DNA of 64,000 nucleotides from assembly GCA_964035795.1 (NCBI GenBank), contig OZ038322.1, positions 19,508,674 through 19,572,673 of the forward strand, in the 5' to 3' direction. Positions 1-12,700 of this stretch are shown here, piece after piece. The notes under the pieces are model-generated. The model was not told where the DNA came from. It worked only from the letters and a program-made list of their open reading frames with translations, and searched no databases. The translations under genes were made by a program, and so were the position numbers. Position 1 is the stretch's first letter. Each line of letters starts with the position of its first letter. This DNA is from Pterobdella sp. o SKG-2022 (taxonomy: Eukaryota; Annelida; Clitellata; Hirudinida; Piscicolidae).

Positions 1-297
1 TCTTATAAAATGAAAAATGAACGGTAGCATAAAAATTTTTTTTTCCAAAGTTTATTGAGAGTTTTGATAAAATCCGAGTAACTATAAAATGTTTCCATGA
101 CAAAGCTTCGTCAAAAATCAATTGAATTTGATACAACTAGTAAAATTTGAAGTTTGAAACTTATTTAATTCCACTTTTCATCATATATCATGTTTTATTT
201 ATCATGCTTATAAGATAAACCCAAATACTACTTGAATTTTAAGTTATAAATATTTCACAATTTATAAAACCAATAATCGAAATATTTATTCTACCAG

Positions 298-1202
298 GAA
301 ATTACTCTAGACTGGCATGCCAATTATTGTTTGAACGTTCCTTAGGCTACTACATAATTCACATCTACGTGCCCTCCAGCCTGGTGGTAGTTTTATCTTG
401 GGTGTCTTTTTGGCTCCACAGAGACTCAGCGCCGGCTAGGACCACATTAGGAATCACAACTGTTCTCACTATGGCGACTCTCATATCAAGCACTAATGCC
501 TCTCTGCCTAAAATAAACTACCTGAAAAGTGTCGATGTCTATTTAGTTGCTTGCTTCTTCATGGTGTTTGCATCCATCCTTGAGTATGCTTGTGTGAGTT
601 ATATTGGTAGAGCTAATGGACTTTTTTCCAAATCTGTATGGAAATTTAGTTATGATAAAGTAAGAAAAAGCCAAGCATTTTTTAAAAAAAGAAAAAAACA
701 TAAAATAACGAATCTTACTGAAAATGAACAAATAGACATGAATTGTTCAAATAAAAAATCCGATTTTCCTTATCATATGAATACAAGCATAAAGTATATA
801 AAAAAGCGGAAAATTTTGCCAAAACATGATTTTTTATCAAAAACTTCTCACACTGTGGAAAACTCTAAAAGAAGTTTCAAAAAGCAATTATTCGTATGTT
901 TCTGTTACGATTCAAATAGTTCATATGATGATATTTCAATAAGACCAATATCCAGTTATTCTGAAATAGAAACTAACATGAGTCAACAGAGCAAATTTCC
1001 AGAGTTTAAATCCTTGGATCAAAATAGCATAAAACCAAGTATAGATTCTAAGTTTGGTCAACAAATGTCTCAGCAATCTTTGAGGAAAAAAAGGGGTCTT
1101 TTGAATTATGAAGAGCCATGCAATTGTTTTGAGCGTAATGCTGTCAAAACATTTTCTACCCTAAGAAGCAGTAAATTTCAATCACAAGACATGAAAACAA
1201 GG
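298..1202 (+). CDS. GABA-gated chloride channel (RDL/GRD-like), penultimate exon
   Basis: Subunit of a pentameric Cys-loop anion channel in the neuronal or muscle plasma membrane. The exon opens after a CTACCAG acceptor with two bases completing a Gly codon, then NYSRLACQ and FERSLGYY, the usual lead into TM1. TM1 is about 345-416. The anion-selectivity motif PAR (432-440) starts TM2, which reads [28 protein letters not shown] leads into TM3, ending near [12 protein letters not shown]. After TM3 the exon encodes about 200 residues of Lys/Asn/Ser-rich intracellular loop. The donor AGG|GTAATT leaves phase 0. The N-terminal ligand-binding half is outside the window. RDL and GRD are the closest remembered relatives; LCCH3 is less similar. 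At the pore 2' position the residue is Thr (444-446), where RDL has Ala. Confidence 0.9.
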
Positions 1203-1278
1203 GTAATTTATTAATATTATTATTTAGTTTTATAATTAGAATTTTAGGCATTTTCACATCAATTAATATCTTTTTAAG

Positions 1279-2169
1279 GGAGCAAGATTAGCGGGATACC
1301 GTCTTTCAAGCAGAAAACAAAATTCAAACAAGTTTATAAGGAACAAGTCTGAAAATATATATGACTTGAATTGTTCAGAAAATAGAAACAGTCTCATCAA
1401 AAAAGAAAATAATTCATTTAGAAAGGATCAAAGACGCCACAAATCACATTCCAACGATGAGAATATTATAGCTGAAAAAACTAATTCGAAAAACAGTTTT
1501 GAAAAACAACTGAAAAATACTTCAAAAACAAAAAATAATGACAAAGAAACGTTTAAAAAAACATTTATCGAAGAAAATTTCAACAAAGAGTTTTCTAAAG
1601 GCCACATGTCAGCTTTACTACGCAACAACGAACCCCCAAATTCAATGTCCCTCCCCAGAGATTTAAAAAACTTTTCCAACAAGGATATTATGCACGCGTG
1701 TTGTAGGAAAAGATTAATGAACAATGAAGAAATTTTACAACATAAAAGGTCGAAATTAAATAAGAAAAACTTGAACTATGAATTAAATAATAACAGGTCA
1801 TCAAGTGAAGATGAAATTTACACAGAAAACGAAGTTATTTCGCATTCAATCAATTCCTTATGGTCTTCGCATCTGTTCAAACATAGAAAAAAATGCGGGT
1901 CTTATAACGATTCCAGTATAGAAAATTCTCCTCTTCACACGAATAAGAAACTTCCGAATTCAATTTCATTAAGCATTGAACCATCAGTTAATAAAAGCGT
2001 TAATGAAAAACTTGATTCAAATAGTAATCCACAACTAGCCGATAAAATCGACTCATACTCAAGGGCTTTATTTCCACTAACTTTTCTCATTTTGAACTCT
2101 CTTTATTGGATCATTTACTTGAGCATCAAACCGTCCTTCAGCGATGACGGATTTATTTATGTTAGCTAA
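1279..2169 (+). CDS. GABA-gated chloride channel, last exon (M3-M4 loop end and TM4)
   Basis: This exon follows a 76-base GT-AG intron (1203-1278, acceptor TTTTTAAG) in phase 0, and the frame stays open from GGAGCAAGA to TAA at 2167-2169. Most of it encodes a further 240 or so residues of basic, Asn/Ser-rich cytoplasmic loop without recognisable domains. It ends with the typical C-terminal pattern of the family: KIDSYSRALFPLTF, then TM4 (LILNSLYWIIYLSI) and about ten extracellular residues. Taken with the previous exon, the M3-M4 loop is about 450 residues, well above the loop of fly RDL as I remember it. Even so, no frame break is seen and TM4 is intact, so I read the gene as functional. Confidence 0.88.
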   Translation, partial: GARLAGYRLSSRKQNSNKFIRNKSENIYDLNCSENRNSLIKKENNSFRKDQRRHKSHSNDENIIAEKTNSKNSFEKQLKNTSKTKNNDKETFKKTFIEENFNKEFSKGHMSALLRNNEPPNSMSLPRDLKNFSNKDIMHACCRKRLMNNEEILQHKRSKLNKKNLNYELNNNRSSSEDEIYTENEVISHSINSLWSSHLFKHRKKCGSYNDSSIENSPLHTNKKLPNSISLSIEPSVNKSVNEKLDSNSNPQLADKIDSYSRALFPLTFLILNSLYWIIYLSIKPSFSDDGFIYVS

Positions 2170-2184
2170 TAAGCAAGGTTTTTG

Positions 2185-2190
2185 AATAAA
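2185..2190 (+). terminator. candidate polyadenylation signal AATAAA
   Basis: A canonical AATAAA lies 16 bases after the receptor stop codon, inside a T-rich stretch. In such AT-rich DNA the hexamer is frequent by chance, so position is the only support. Confidence 0.3.
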
Positions 2191-2581
2191 TTTGTTTTTA
2201 AGAAACAGCTATAGTTTTCAATGGTTGGGCGTTTTTGCTTTTTGTTATATTCATGCTACTAAAACTATAGGAGAATCTCTCACTTGATGAGAAAAAAACT
2301 ACACAGTTTGTCACAGAAATCAAGTTGAATATAATTACCGGACATTACTTAAGCTACTACCCTTCAACTATTATGTACTTTGAACCTCTTTGTGTTATAT
2401 AATAAATAGTTTAGCATATATTGTAGGGTTGGTTATAATTATTTTCCGGTTTTATATTGTTAGGCTGATTATAATTACTTTCTAGAAATTAAAATGTTCT
2501 AAAAGCTCAGAAACGGGTGGTATAGAAGGAATGTAACTTTGCGAGGTTTCATTCAAGTGCATCGTTTTAGTATTGGTATTT

Positions 2582-2767
2582 ATGGATTGGTTGTGCTTGT
2601 TGCTGTTAATAAATTTCTTGTTTTCGAAGATTTTGTTCAACAGAAGGATTTGTGGTGACACTGTTCTTGATGCGAACATGAGAAGAATAGAAAACGGAGT
2701 ATGGAACTTTTGTTTCAAGCAGTGGAGATTGACTTCTAAAACGAATAACGCTTATGGAATAGAATAA
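2582..2767 (+). CDS. possible small ORF with signal-like N-terminus, unrecognised
   Basis: An ATG at 2582 opens a 61-codon frame beginning MDWLCLLLLINFLFSKILF, a hydrophobic segment that could serve as a signal peptide, followed by a short basic and aromatic stretch ending at TAA. The local base composition is somewhat richer in G and C than its surroundings, and it lies 400 bases downstream of the receptor stop. A GTGACA donor-like site after RRIC would leave phase 1. It could thus be a first exon, a small secreted peptide, part of the receptor 3' UTR, or chance. I do not recognise it. Confidence 0.2.
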   Translation: MDWLCLLLLINFLFSKILFNRRICGDTVLDANMRRIENGVWNFCFKQWRLTSKTNNAYGIE

Positions 2768-4326
2768 ATGCCTTTTGAGGCTTTTGACACTTTCTGGAAA
2801 AGAAATGGTAGTTGCCGATCTACCAAAAAGAGAGACTGGAAACTTTAATATGAAACTATCTAACTTGAGTTTTGAATCAATATTGAGACCATAATATTCC
2901 TTTCACAATGCCATTTTGTTCACACACAAAAATCTTTTTCTGCAATTACATAGTTTTAGTAAGAAAAAAGTTGAGTTTATTTGCACATTAGTCAAAATTT
3001 ATGGGAGTTTTCAAAATATCTGCTTTTAGGTCCTTCAACACTCATTGATTACCTTATTCACTTCTAAATGTTTCATTAGAATTTTATTGAGTTTTTATAG
3101 ATCTTTATAATCTGAAGTTTCTAGTGTAAAAAATTTGTTGGAAATTTATAAATATGTTTTTTAACCTCATGTAAGAACGTTTTTGCAAGGTATTCAAGAA
3201 CCGAACACAAGATGGACACGATTGCACTCAATGTTATTAAAGAAGTACACCACAATAACTTTTTTCTCATTTAAGCGGTTTCGTTTTATATAATACTTGT
3301 ATTTCCCCATATTACTTCATCTTTTAAACAAAATTCATAACAAAAGTTTTTGATCTCGAATGTCAAAATTGAGAATTTAAAAAAGTCATTTTCATTTATT
3401 GAAAAAATTCATCAAAATGTTTCGAATTTTTGAAAATATTTAATTTAATGATTATTTAACGTATGTAAAATGAACAGGCCCACAAACGGCTCGACCAAAG
3501 TGAAGGTCTCAATTGAGAAGGCATAAGGTGCTATTGCATGGGTACAATGAAACCTACATCAGCAAAGATTTCTTCTTTTTGTGCTAAGATTTTTCAACTT
3601 TGAAACAAAATTTCGCTTTTATTTGTGAATCATTTACTATGTCATCCTTCTTCTCACGCCTCTTTGATTTTCATCCACATTCAATTGATGTGTGTAAATT
3701 CTTCATGGTAATTTTATAAAGTATTTTCAATAATTTTATCACTTCAACATTATATTCTATGAACCTCTTATAATAAATTTTTGAAACAATTAAAAATATT
3801 AATTCTTATACTTGTAAAGATTAGAGAATAAACACAAATGTATTATTTTTGCATTAACCTTGGTTATGGAAGATGAACCTTGAAAGTGATGACTTAAACG
3901 TTTTATCATAAGATAATTTCCTATGAGTTGGAAATATTGTACGAAATGTGAAAAAAACATGCAATGTTTTGAAAAACAATATATTTATTTTTCGTGGAGC
4001 AAAATATTTTTTACAAAACTTTGTTAGAAAAGGATGAAGATTCGAAGTTTTTATCCCTCGAAAAGCCTATGTAGAAAAATTATGATTTCTGTTCATCATT
4101 TCAGCTGATGGACTCTAGTTGTGTTCTTCACTTGAGCACTTATTACTTGAAAAGCAAACTTTGAATCCTCCAGCGAATCAAATCAAGAAATGGCATTTTT
4201 GGTTTTTTTACATATAACTTGCAAGCACTAACAACTTTTGCACGGACGCATCATGAAAAGATTGGCTGCCAGCAATTTCTCAAGCATGAAACTTTTAAAC
4301 AACAATTTTTATGTATTTCTTTCTTT

Positions 4327-4465
4327 TTTAATTTTAACTCTATTTCATCATCGTCATCGTCATCTTCCTTTTTTTCTCTTACTTCTTTTCATCACCATCA
4401 TCATTATCATCATCTTACTCCTCTTTCTTTTTATCACCTTCATCATAATCATCATCATTCAAATA
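4327..4465. repeat. imperfect CAT/ATC-type microsatellite tract
   Basis: Interrupted runs of TCATCATCG, CATCACCATCATCAT and CATCATAATCATCATC separated by pyrimidine-rich spacer. It produces overlapping poly-Ser, poly-His and poly-Ile frames that are not genes. Confidence 0.8.
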
Positions 4466-4858
4466 AAATTTCAATTTTTTGACTCATAATCAGTTCCATT
4501 GTTTGATCTTTTTCAAAATAGTGAAATTTTTTAGTCATCGCCATTTTAAAATTGGAGATTTGATGAATTTTCTTCAATACTTTTTGAAATTTTTTATGGA
4601 TTATCGAGAAAATTATTTTGCAATTTTTACCCTTGTTCAATTTATAAATTATTTTTCTTAATTTAATAAAAATAGATTTGAGCCTTTTTTTTACTCGCTT
4701 ATACAAATTTGTTTGAATAGATTAAATTTTTTTTATTTCACAAAGTTCTAACTTATATTAATGCAATGTTTGAACAAGCATATAAAAAATATACAAATGA
4801 TACATTGCATTGGTGAAAATGAAAATTGAGATATAGAAAAAAGAAAAAAAAACTGCAC

Positions 4859-6703
4859 TTAAAAGAAAGAGGTAAAAGAACGGAAACAGGAAAGAATGCT
4901 GGTAGTATTGCCGCGGGCAATTGCAAGGAAAATCTTCTGACGCAACCATACTGCCTCCAAAGGGTCCCCTGACGCCTCGATAACTTTTCTACCTAACTCC
5001 TCAACAAAGCTACTGGTTGAAGGTTCACAGCAGCCTGTTGTTTCGAATGCAACGGGTTGAAAATGGAAGTTGCCCACCAAGCCCTGATATTTGCGGCTTT
5101 TTAATATTTCCGCAGATTTTGCGCTGGATCCTGACTCGATGGAGCTGGCGATAATGCGGGACTTGGAAAAAGCATCGACGACTGTTGCGTCCCAAACCAA
5201 GCATTTTCCATGCTTCCAAGGGAAGGTCGTTATGCCTTCAAGACGACGTCCGTCACTCCTGTCGAGCCCTGATGGTTCGAGGGTGCTAAGCAAGCCTATC
5301 TTCCCCAGGCATCTTTTAATAATGGAGTTGACCTCGGCGTGTCTGGGGAGTCTGCCTTCATTCAGTCGACACAAAAAGCCACGGTGCAACACTGCATTGT
5401 TTCTGCCACGAATCCCTAGCTGAAACGACGTCACGATCAGCCCCCTGAAGATCTTTAGACGCGAGAGTGTCGAGAACAGATGAAAGAAGGAGTCGAACGA
5501 GACTCGAGGATGCATATGAGGAAGAGAGGAAACATGGCAATGATAAGGCTCGCGCTGATCTAAAACCTAGACCACCGAAACGATTTGGAAGAGATACTTG
5601 CTTCCAGCTCTTGTCGGACAGAGAGACATTGGAAATGGACGAAAGAGCAGCACGAATGATAAAGTCGAACTCCAATAATATCATGGGCTTAACGAAAGTA
5701 GGACACGTTCGAAGGATATAAACCAATTTGGAATAGAGAAGCAGTTCCTCAGCAAAGTGAAAGCATGATGAGGGTCATCTTTTTCTAGCTTGGAGCAAAG
5801 CCGACGAATGTCTCCTAATTTTGAGTCAAGAATGGGAACTATGGCCTTGTGAGTGAGGGGAAAACCCAAGATTGACCAAGAGTGACAAGGAGGCAATGAT
5901 ACTGACGGCAAAATAGAAAAGAACTGTTTGACAGTGTCAGCGTACATGTCCGCTGTATAGTTTAAAATGAACAGCTCACATTTACTGGAGTTGATTTGAA
6001 GGCCGATCTCTTTGAAAGCGTTAATTATTTTTGTTGCATCGTTAAAGACAGAGCTAGCCTGACCACCAATTGTGGCATCGTCCAAGTACCAAATGTTCAA
6101 CTCCGATGACACGTCCTTGGCAATTTTGTCGACGGCCAACGCGAAAAGTGCTGGGCCCAGAGGGTAACCTTGTTGAATACCCCTTGAAGAAGGAATGCGT
6201 TGTTCGCCAGCAAAAAAAGTGGACGAATTGGAGTAGGCTTCGTTAACTAAAAAGTACAAGGGCGGGTAACGAGTGGCTATCTCGCCAATGAACGTTTTAC
6301 GGTCGATAGAATCGAAGGCGTTAGAAACATCGAGTTTCAAAAGCACCTTGGGATCGACTGAGTGGTTAATAAATGATCGAGTAGCATGGACGGCTGACTC
6401 ACACCCCATACGGACGCCGACGCCCAACTGACAAGGTAACAAATCCTCTCTGAGCGAGTTCATGAGTGAATGCAGAGATAATTTTGAAAACAAACGACGA
6501 AAGGTGTTTCCAACGGCTATTGGATGTATACCACCACTTTTCTTTTGAAGGTCGTATAGATGGGCACCAAAGAAAAAGTGCCTGATAGGGTCCGGGATTT
6601 TAGATGATGAAACGAAAAAAGCAAATCGAGAGATAGACCGAAGAACCGAATTCGCACTGGCTCCCAGAGGGAGATTAAATTGAACTTCAATTTTTTGATT
6701 CAT
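4859..6703 (-). pseudogene. dead reverse-transcriptase element with degenerate C-terminal nuclease
   Basis: Non-LTR-like retroelement relic. Reading from 6703 downward: GGIHPIAVGNTFRRL, LGVGVRMGCESAVHA, the catalytic A motif LLKLDVSNAFDSIDR, the B motif RGIQQGYPLGPALFA and the C motif YLDD (near 6090). The RT Asp residues are intact. The frame breaks near 5730 after NCFSIPNW, and the next frame continues with YILRTCPTF and FGGLGFRSA. It breaks again between about 5360 and 5515, continuing with RHAEVNSIIKR, EPSGL, WDATVVD and FHFQPVAFETTG. From memory, relatives carry an RPDG...WDVTV core resembling a PD-(D/E)XK nuclease; here that spot reads RRLEG. At least two frameshifts and the altered nuclease core make it inactive. 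No target-site duplication or poly-A tail is evident. The family name is uncertain. Confidence 0.8.
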
Positions 6704-9700
6704 TTGTCATGTTTATTTTTCAAAAATTTTTCAGAATAAATAATAAAAAAATAGAATCTTCCAACAAAAAAAATGTTTAAGCATGAAAAAGGGTTTCATT
6801 TGGTAGATGCTTCTGTTTTGGCAGATATGTACCGAAAACTGAGTTTGATACAAAATTAGTTGAAAATTTTGAGATTTGAAAATTTTTTTTTATTAAGTAC
6901 AATTAGATACTCAAAAGAATATTCAAATAAATGAAAAATATCAAAAGTAAATTCACAAAAGCGGGCATACTTTCTGAAACAGTAAAAATCCGGTTTAATA
7001 TACTTTGTTCAAATGAAGTTTTAGGAACATAATTTCAATTTTAACACGTTGGGACTTAAATGTTTTTTTGGCAAAAATACTTAAAGCATAGATTATGTTA
7101 TTTTTTTTGCATATGAAACATTCATCTTTCACTTTTCACCACAGCAGTTGACACTCCAGTAAATTAAAAAAACTCGCTAGATGGAACACCATAAATTTTG
7201 AATTATTTTCAGAGTTGTAAAATAAAACAAATATAAAAAACTTGCTGAAAAATAATTTGAATTTATCAACAATTTAAATAAATATTTACATATACTCTTA
7301 TTCATCGAAGGAAAAAGATTCGTGAAATAAAGCATTATAAAACGGTTTATGAACAGTGCTAGTCAATAAACGTGTTTCAAATAGCGTCTGAGTGTAATTG
7401 AGGCATGAATTTGTATGGCGAGTTTGATCGATGTGTTAATTTGAAATAAGAACTTTGAATTTATATAATGATATAATCACGTTAGAATCAATTTAGTTTC
7501 AAACAAATTGATAGATTGCGTGAGTAAAGATTCTCCAAAAGCATCTTGAATATTTAGTAATTTATTTGTTCAACAATTCAAGTTTAAGTTAAAAAAAAGA
7601 TTTTTCAAAACAGTTCCATGTTAAATGTTATCAACGAAAAAAGCCTAACACTCAATAAAAACCCTAAATAAATCAAGATATGACTGACTGATAAAATGAA
7701 ACAAAGGAAGTTTACAATATACACATTTTGAAAACGTTTCAGCATGTCAGACACCATTTTCTTCAAACGTAAAGAAAAGTAAATAGAAAAAAATAGAAAG
7801 GTTCCAAGCATAGGTTAGAATGCAGGGTAGTTAAATGACATAGGGTGCTTGAATAAATTTAAATAAAAATGGTCAGATGAGAGTGTTAGATCGGTGAGAT
7901 GATTGATGGTCTTGTGTCAATGATGTTTGCAATTTAGAGGCACATTGAAAATGGTAAATAACTTTTAAACACACAATTAACATTTTTATATTACCAACCA
8001 CACAAAGTCAAGCATAACGAGAATAGTAATAAGTGAAATAAAAAAAATCCGTGTAGATAGAAAAAAATGAATCGAGTTCCTTTTAATGAGAATGCTTATG
8101 AAGAATGCTAAAATTAGTGATGTTTTGCTTGTAATAGTTAGTTAGAAAAACCTTTACTTAAAAGAAAAGTGATTTAATTTGTTTTTTAGTAAATTTTTCT
8201 TATACTTCGTCGACAAGACGTCCTACTGCGTGCAGACCAATGCTTTTAGTTCTCAAAAATGATGTGGCTTTTATTTTAGCAAGTTTCACCAAACTGTATA
8301 ACTACCTTGTTATAATAACGTTGTTGATAGTAAAACTAAATTAGAAAATTGATATACCATTTTATAAAAACGCTTAAACAAAAATATTTGAAATAATTTT
8401 GGAATGGTTCAAAACTTATGAAAGACTTGAAAAAATCACATTGTTGAAATAGCTTCTAATAACATTTGAATTTTCGTCATTTTTAAACTTTCAAAATTTT
8501 CAGGTTTTTCAAAAAAATTCAATATAAATACCAAAAAAATGAAGTAAATTTTAAGCATTTAATTTTACTGAGGCGTGTATTTGAATAAATGAAAAACAAA
8601 AATACATTCGACATGAACAAAAATGTTGTAATTAATAATGAAAGAGCTTTTGCATTAGTATCGCCCACTTGATTGAAGCTTTATTTACTAATAGATCCAG
8701 TGCCATTTTCTAAAAGCTTGATACTTACATGAAGTATTGTCAAAAATTTACCCCATATTTTAATATACTATGGATGAATTCTGAAGATAAATAAATTTTG
8801 TATAATTATATTGAAGAATTCAATTAATTCGCAAGAAATTATAATGAATCTACACAGTCAATTGAAAAACGCATTAGAACAGTGTAAATGATGGTGAAAC
8901 AGAGTGGTAATTTAAGATAAGTGCCAAACGTCTAGATGTACGATTCAAGTGACAGCATATTCTCTAATAAGGTTGTTCATGTTATTTTGGCAAAGTTTTT
9001 TTTTGGAATTTAAAAATAATTTTTAGTTTTAAAAATATCGTTTGAAAGGATATATCACTTTTGAAGCGAAATTGTATTGCTTGAAATTGTAGTAAATGTT
9101 TCAGATAAATAAGGCAGATTTAAAAAAAATTAAGTTTTACGTTGAAGTTTTAAAGTTTTCAATTCATATCGAATGTGTTTTTCATGAAAATGAATGGTTT
9201 TCATTAATAACGCTTTTGAAATATGCTTCAAAAAAAGAAAACACATGAGAGAAACTTTAATTCTTAAAGTTTTATCAAGAGTTGAATATCTGTTAAATTA
9301 TCCAAATAGATATTTTTTGCAAAAATCAATTCATATTAATCTTTATTTTAAATAATTTAAAATCCCATTATTTGAAGCAAAAAAAAAACAATAATTTTTG
9401 CAAATCAAATACGTATATCAAAAATATATATATCATGTGGAAATATATCTTTCCCAAAGATATAAAAATCATTTTTTACGGCAACTAAAACAGCAGTGAG
9501 GTTTTTTATCGATTCCACCTGATGCTAGCTCATCCCGCTAACACGCAAAAGTCATTCATTTTTTTGAAAGTTTCAATAGAATTTTTTTTTTGAAATAATG
9601 ACCTTTGTTGTTCTGTCAAAACTATGAAATATATTAACTAAAACATTTTCAAAGAATTTTCAAATGTGCCTTGTTGCACTCTTGATGCGATAGAATTTTG

Positions 9701-12700
9701 CGATTCATTCATATTCTAATATTTTTAATACAGGTTTTGAGTAATTTTATATAAAAGAAAATTTTATAGACCAGTTTAAAACAGATTTAATAAGCAGAAT
9801 TATTCAATTGCGCAGTGTGCCATTAGTTTTTCAAGATAATAGACCAAATATTGTTGAAATGACTTAATTCTTGCCATCTGCACGCCATATCAGTTTTTAT
9901 GAGTAATTTTAGCGTGAATTGAGACAGATGCAAATAGTTTCATAACAGAATTACTAATGTTTTGAAAGTAATTGAAATGAAAATCTTATTTTAAATCACA
10001 TTTCATAAACAAATTAGGAAACAAAATTGGCAGTTAATAAGCAAACGGAATAATGAACGTACATACCGAAGATATAAGTTTTTAATCAAGGTCAGGGAAA
10101 TTCATTTTTTATTAAACTAAACGGGGTATCTTATCGGATTACACGTTTACTTTAGCGACAGTTGTTTTGAAAAAAATAGTCTACGTACATGAAATGCTTT
10201 CCATAAATAAAAGTACTGAGCAGTTTCTAGAAATAGAAGTGTTTTAAGAATTCAAAATTACGTTTTTAAAAGCTGAGTTTTCAAATGAATGTCTTTTTCA
10301 AGTAATATACAAGTGTGTTTCAGATTGAAGGAAAGTTCATCTGAAGTGGAAACTATAACAATTTAGTAACTAAATTTACAACAAAATCAGCTTTTGGGGT
10401 TTCTATATGAACCATAAATTTGTTGAAAATTTTAAACGTTATTACTGAATATGGCATTATTTGAAAACAAATTGAGATAATTTTTATTTGTCATCGATGA
10501 AAATGGTTTGCTAAGTAAACAACCATATTTCAAATAAATATACAACAACACTTTCAAAATAAAAAAGCAAACAAAAAAAAACAATAAAAAAACAAAAAGA
10601 TTATGAATTTTACACCAAAAATCATCCATCAGTTACATAAATAATTCATTATGAACCAATAAAATAAAAGGAATCTCTTCTTATTGGAGTTTCCTAGAAA
10701 AAGACAATGAAAAATTCAAAAAGTTGGAAGTTTATTTTTCCCACATTATTATAATAAAAAAATAAAACTCAAAATAAGTTTATAGATCTGAATTTAATTA
10801 GATATATTTATGAGCAAAAATAGACCTCTATGATTGATGCTATTCATTAGCTTCAGAATTTTCTATATATTTTTTACTAGAAAATTCATTCAGAATAAGC
10901 CCTGAAAAAACCTATTATTTAATTTTTGGAAACTTATTACGCTTTTAATATATTTTTGACAGACTTTCAAGAATTTTTGCGTTATGAATGAAAAACTTTT
11001 TCTTGGTTGGTTATCAACTTAATTTAAAATTTTGAAAAATAAAATGTCCAAAATTTAGTTGAAAAGTTTAGTTGAATTATTTGAAAAGTGAAAAAAGTTT
11101 TACATTCCATAAACTTGGAAGTTTTTTTGTTAAGAAAACTTAGTATGAAAATGAAGAGTTTAAGAAGTTTAACTAATTGAAATATTGAAAATAACTTGTA
11201 AAATAATTGTTTTATATGTAATAAAAAAATTTTTTTGAATGATTATTATTCAAAAAATTGAAAAAATGCCTATCAAATTTTCGCCCTAAATACAAATTGA
11301 AAACAATTTTAATGAAATTTATTCGAGTCAAAACTTTTTATAGAAATTGGAAAAAGCATTATTTCGTGAAAAAATAATTTTTTTCGAGGTAAAAAAATAA
11401 TCATTTTACGTAGTTTCTATGAATTTCTACAACTTAAAATTTTTGATTTTCCGGATTATTGGATTGCTCGAATTGTCGAAATGCAAATGCTAATGAGAAT
11501 GAATATAAACCGTACTCAGATGAGATAGGTTTGAGATTGATAGATGTGTTTTCAATCATGGAAATTAAAAAATGCCAGCAATCTTATTGGTATAAGAAAT
11601 GCATTCAATATATGTTGGTTGGCAAATGAAAAGACATTACTAAGAAATTTGAAATAATGGGTAGAATTAAAAAAAAAAGTATAAAAAGAATAAAAAAAAA
11701 GCAATATACAAAAACACATAATATAAAAAATTAATTTAATTTTTTGTGAAAAGTGAAATATGAAAGAAAGTGAACATAAATCAAAAATAACATTCAAGAA
11801 TCCATCCAAGTATGAATCAATGCAAAATCGAAACACGTGTGGTTAACTTTTAAAATTCAAAACTGTGGTATATGCATAGGTGTATTACAAAAAAGATTTA
11901 TATAAAAATAATAAAAACAATAAAAAATTGTTTTGTTAGACATTGGCTTGGATTTACAAAAACTGAACTTCATTAAACAAAAACTCTCAAAAATGGAGCA
12001 GATTTCATATAAAGATTGAATAAAGACGAATCAAAATAGAAACTCTCTACGATAGAATTAGAAATATTTTCATGAAAAAAAAAAAAACTAAATAAAGCTT
12101 GGATGGTAAGTTAAGTCAAACTCACTAAAAAAGAAATAAATTAAAGAAAAATTTCAATATGTAATTTTGATTGTCTCTTATTTTTGAATAATTAATTTAC
12201 TCAAAACATAATAAAAGTTTGCAAAAATAGATTCAATAGAAATATGACATTAGTATAAATAAAGTAAATATCAATAAAACAATCTCCAAAAATCTTTTAG
12301 AGTTTATAGATCAAGACAAAAGTGAAAAAAAATAAGACCATAAATACAAAAGATCAAAAAATATCTTAACAAACAATGTTTGAGTGGATTTAACTGAGAA
12401 AATAAGCAATATTGAAATACAATAGTTATATTTATAAAGATTTGAGCAAACATGATAGGCAATTTTATGCGAAATATGAGAGGAAGTTTTGTTAAATTAA
12501 CCTATAATAAAGTATCATAGCCTGAATCAAATAGTAAGGTTAACAAACACAGTTGATAATGTAAGCTAGTCTTACGAAAAGCTTTGTGTTCTTTTTTTAA
12601 TATATACTTTGTGTTTGTTGACCTAACCTACAATAGAAAATTCACTTATGTTAAATCCTGAAAACAGAATACTAATTTACGATAGAATGTGAAAAGAGTC

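Noticed and set aside
4219..4489. Frames encoding poly-Ser, poly-His and poly-Ile stretches
   Set aside because: They are translations of the CAT/ATC microsatellite in different frames; the same applies at 14666-14932.
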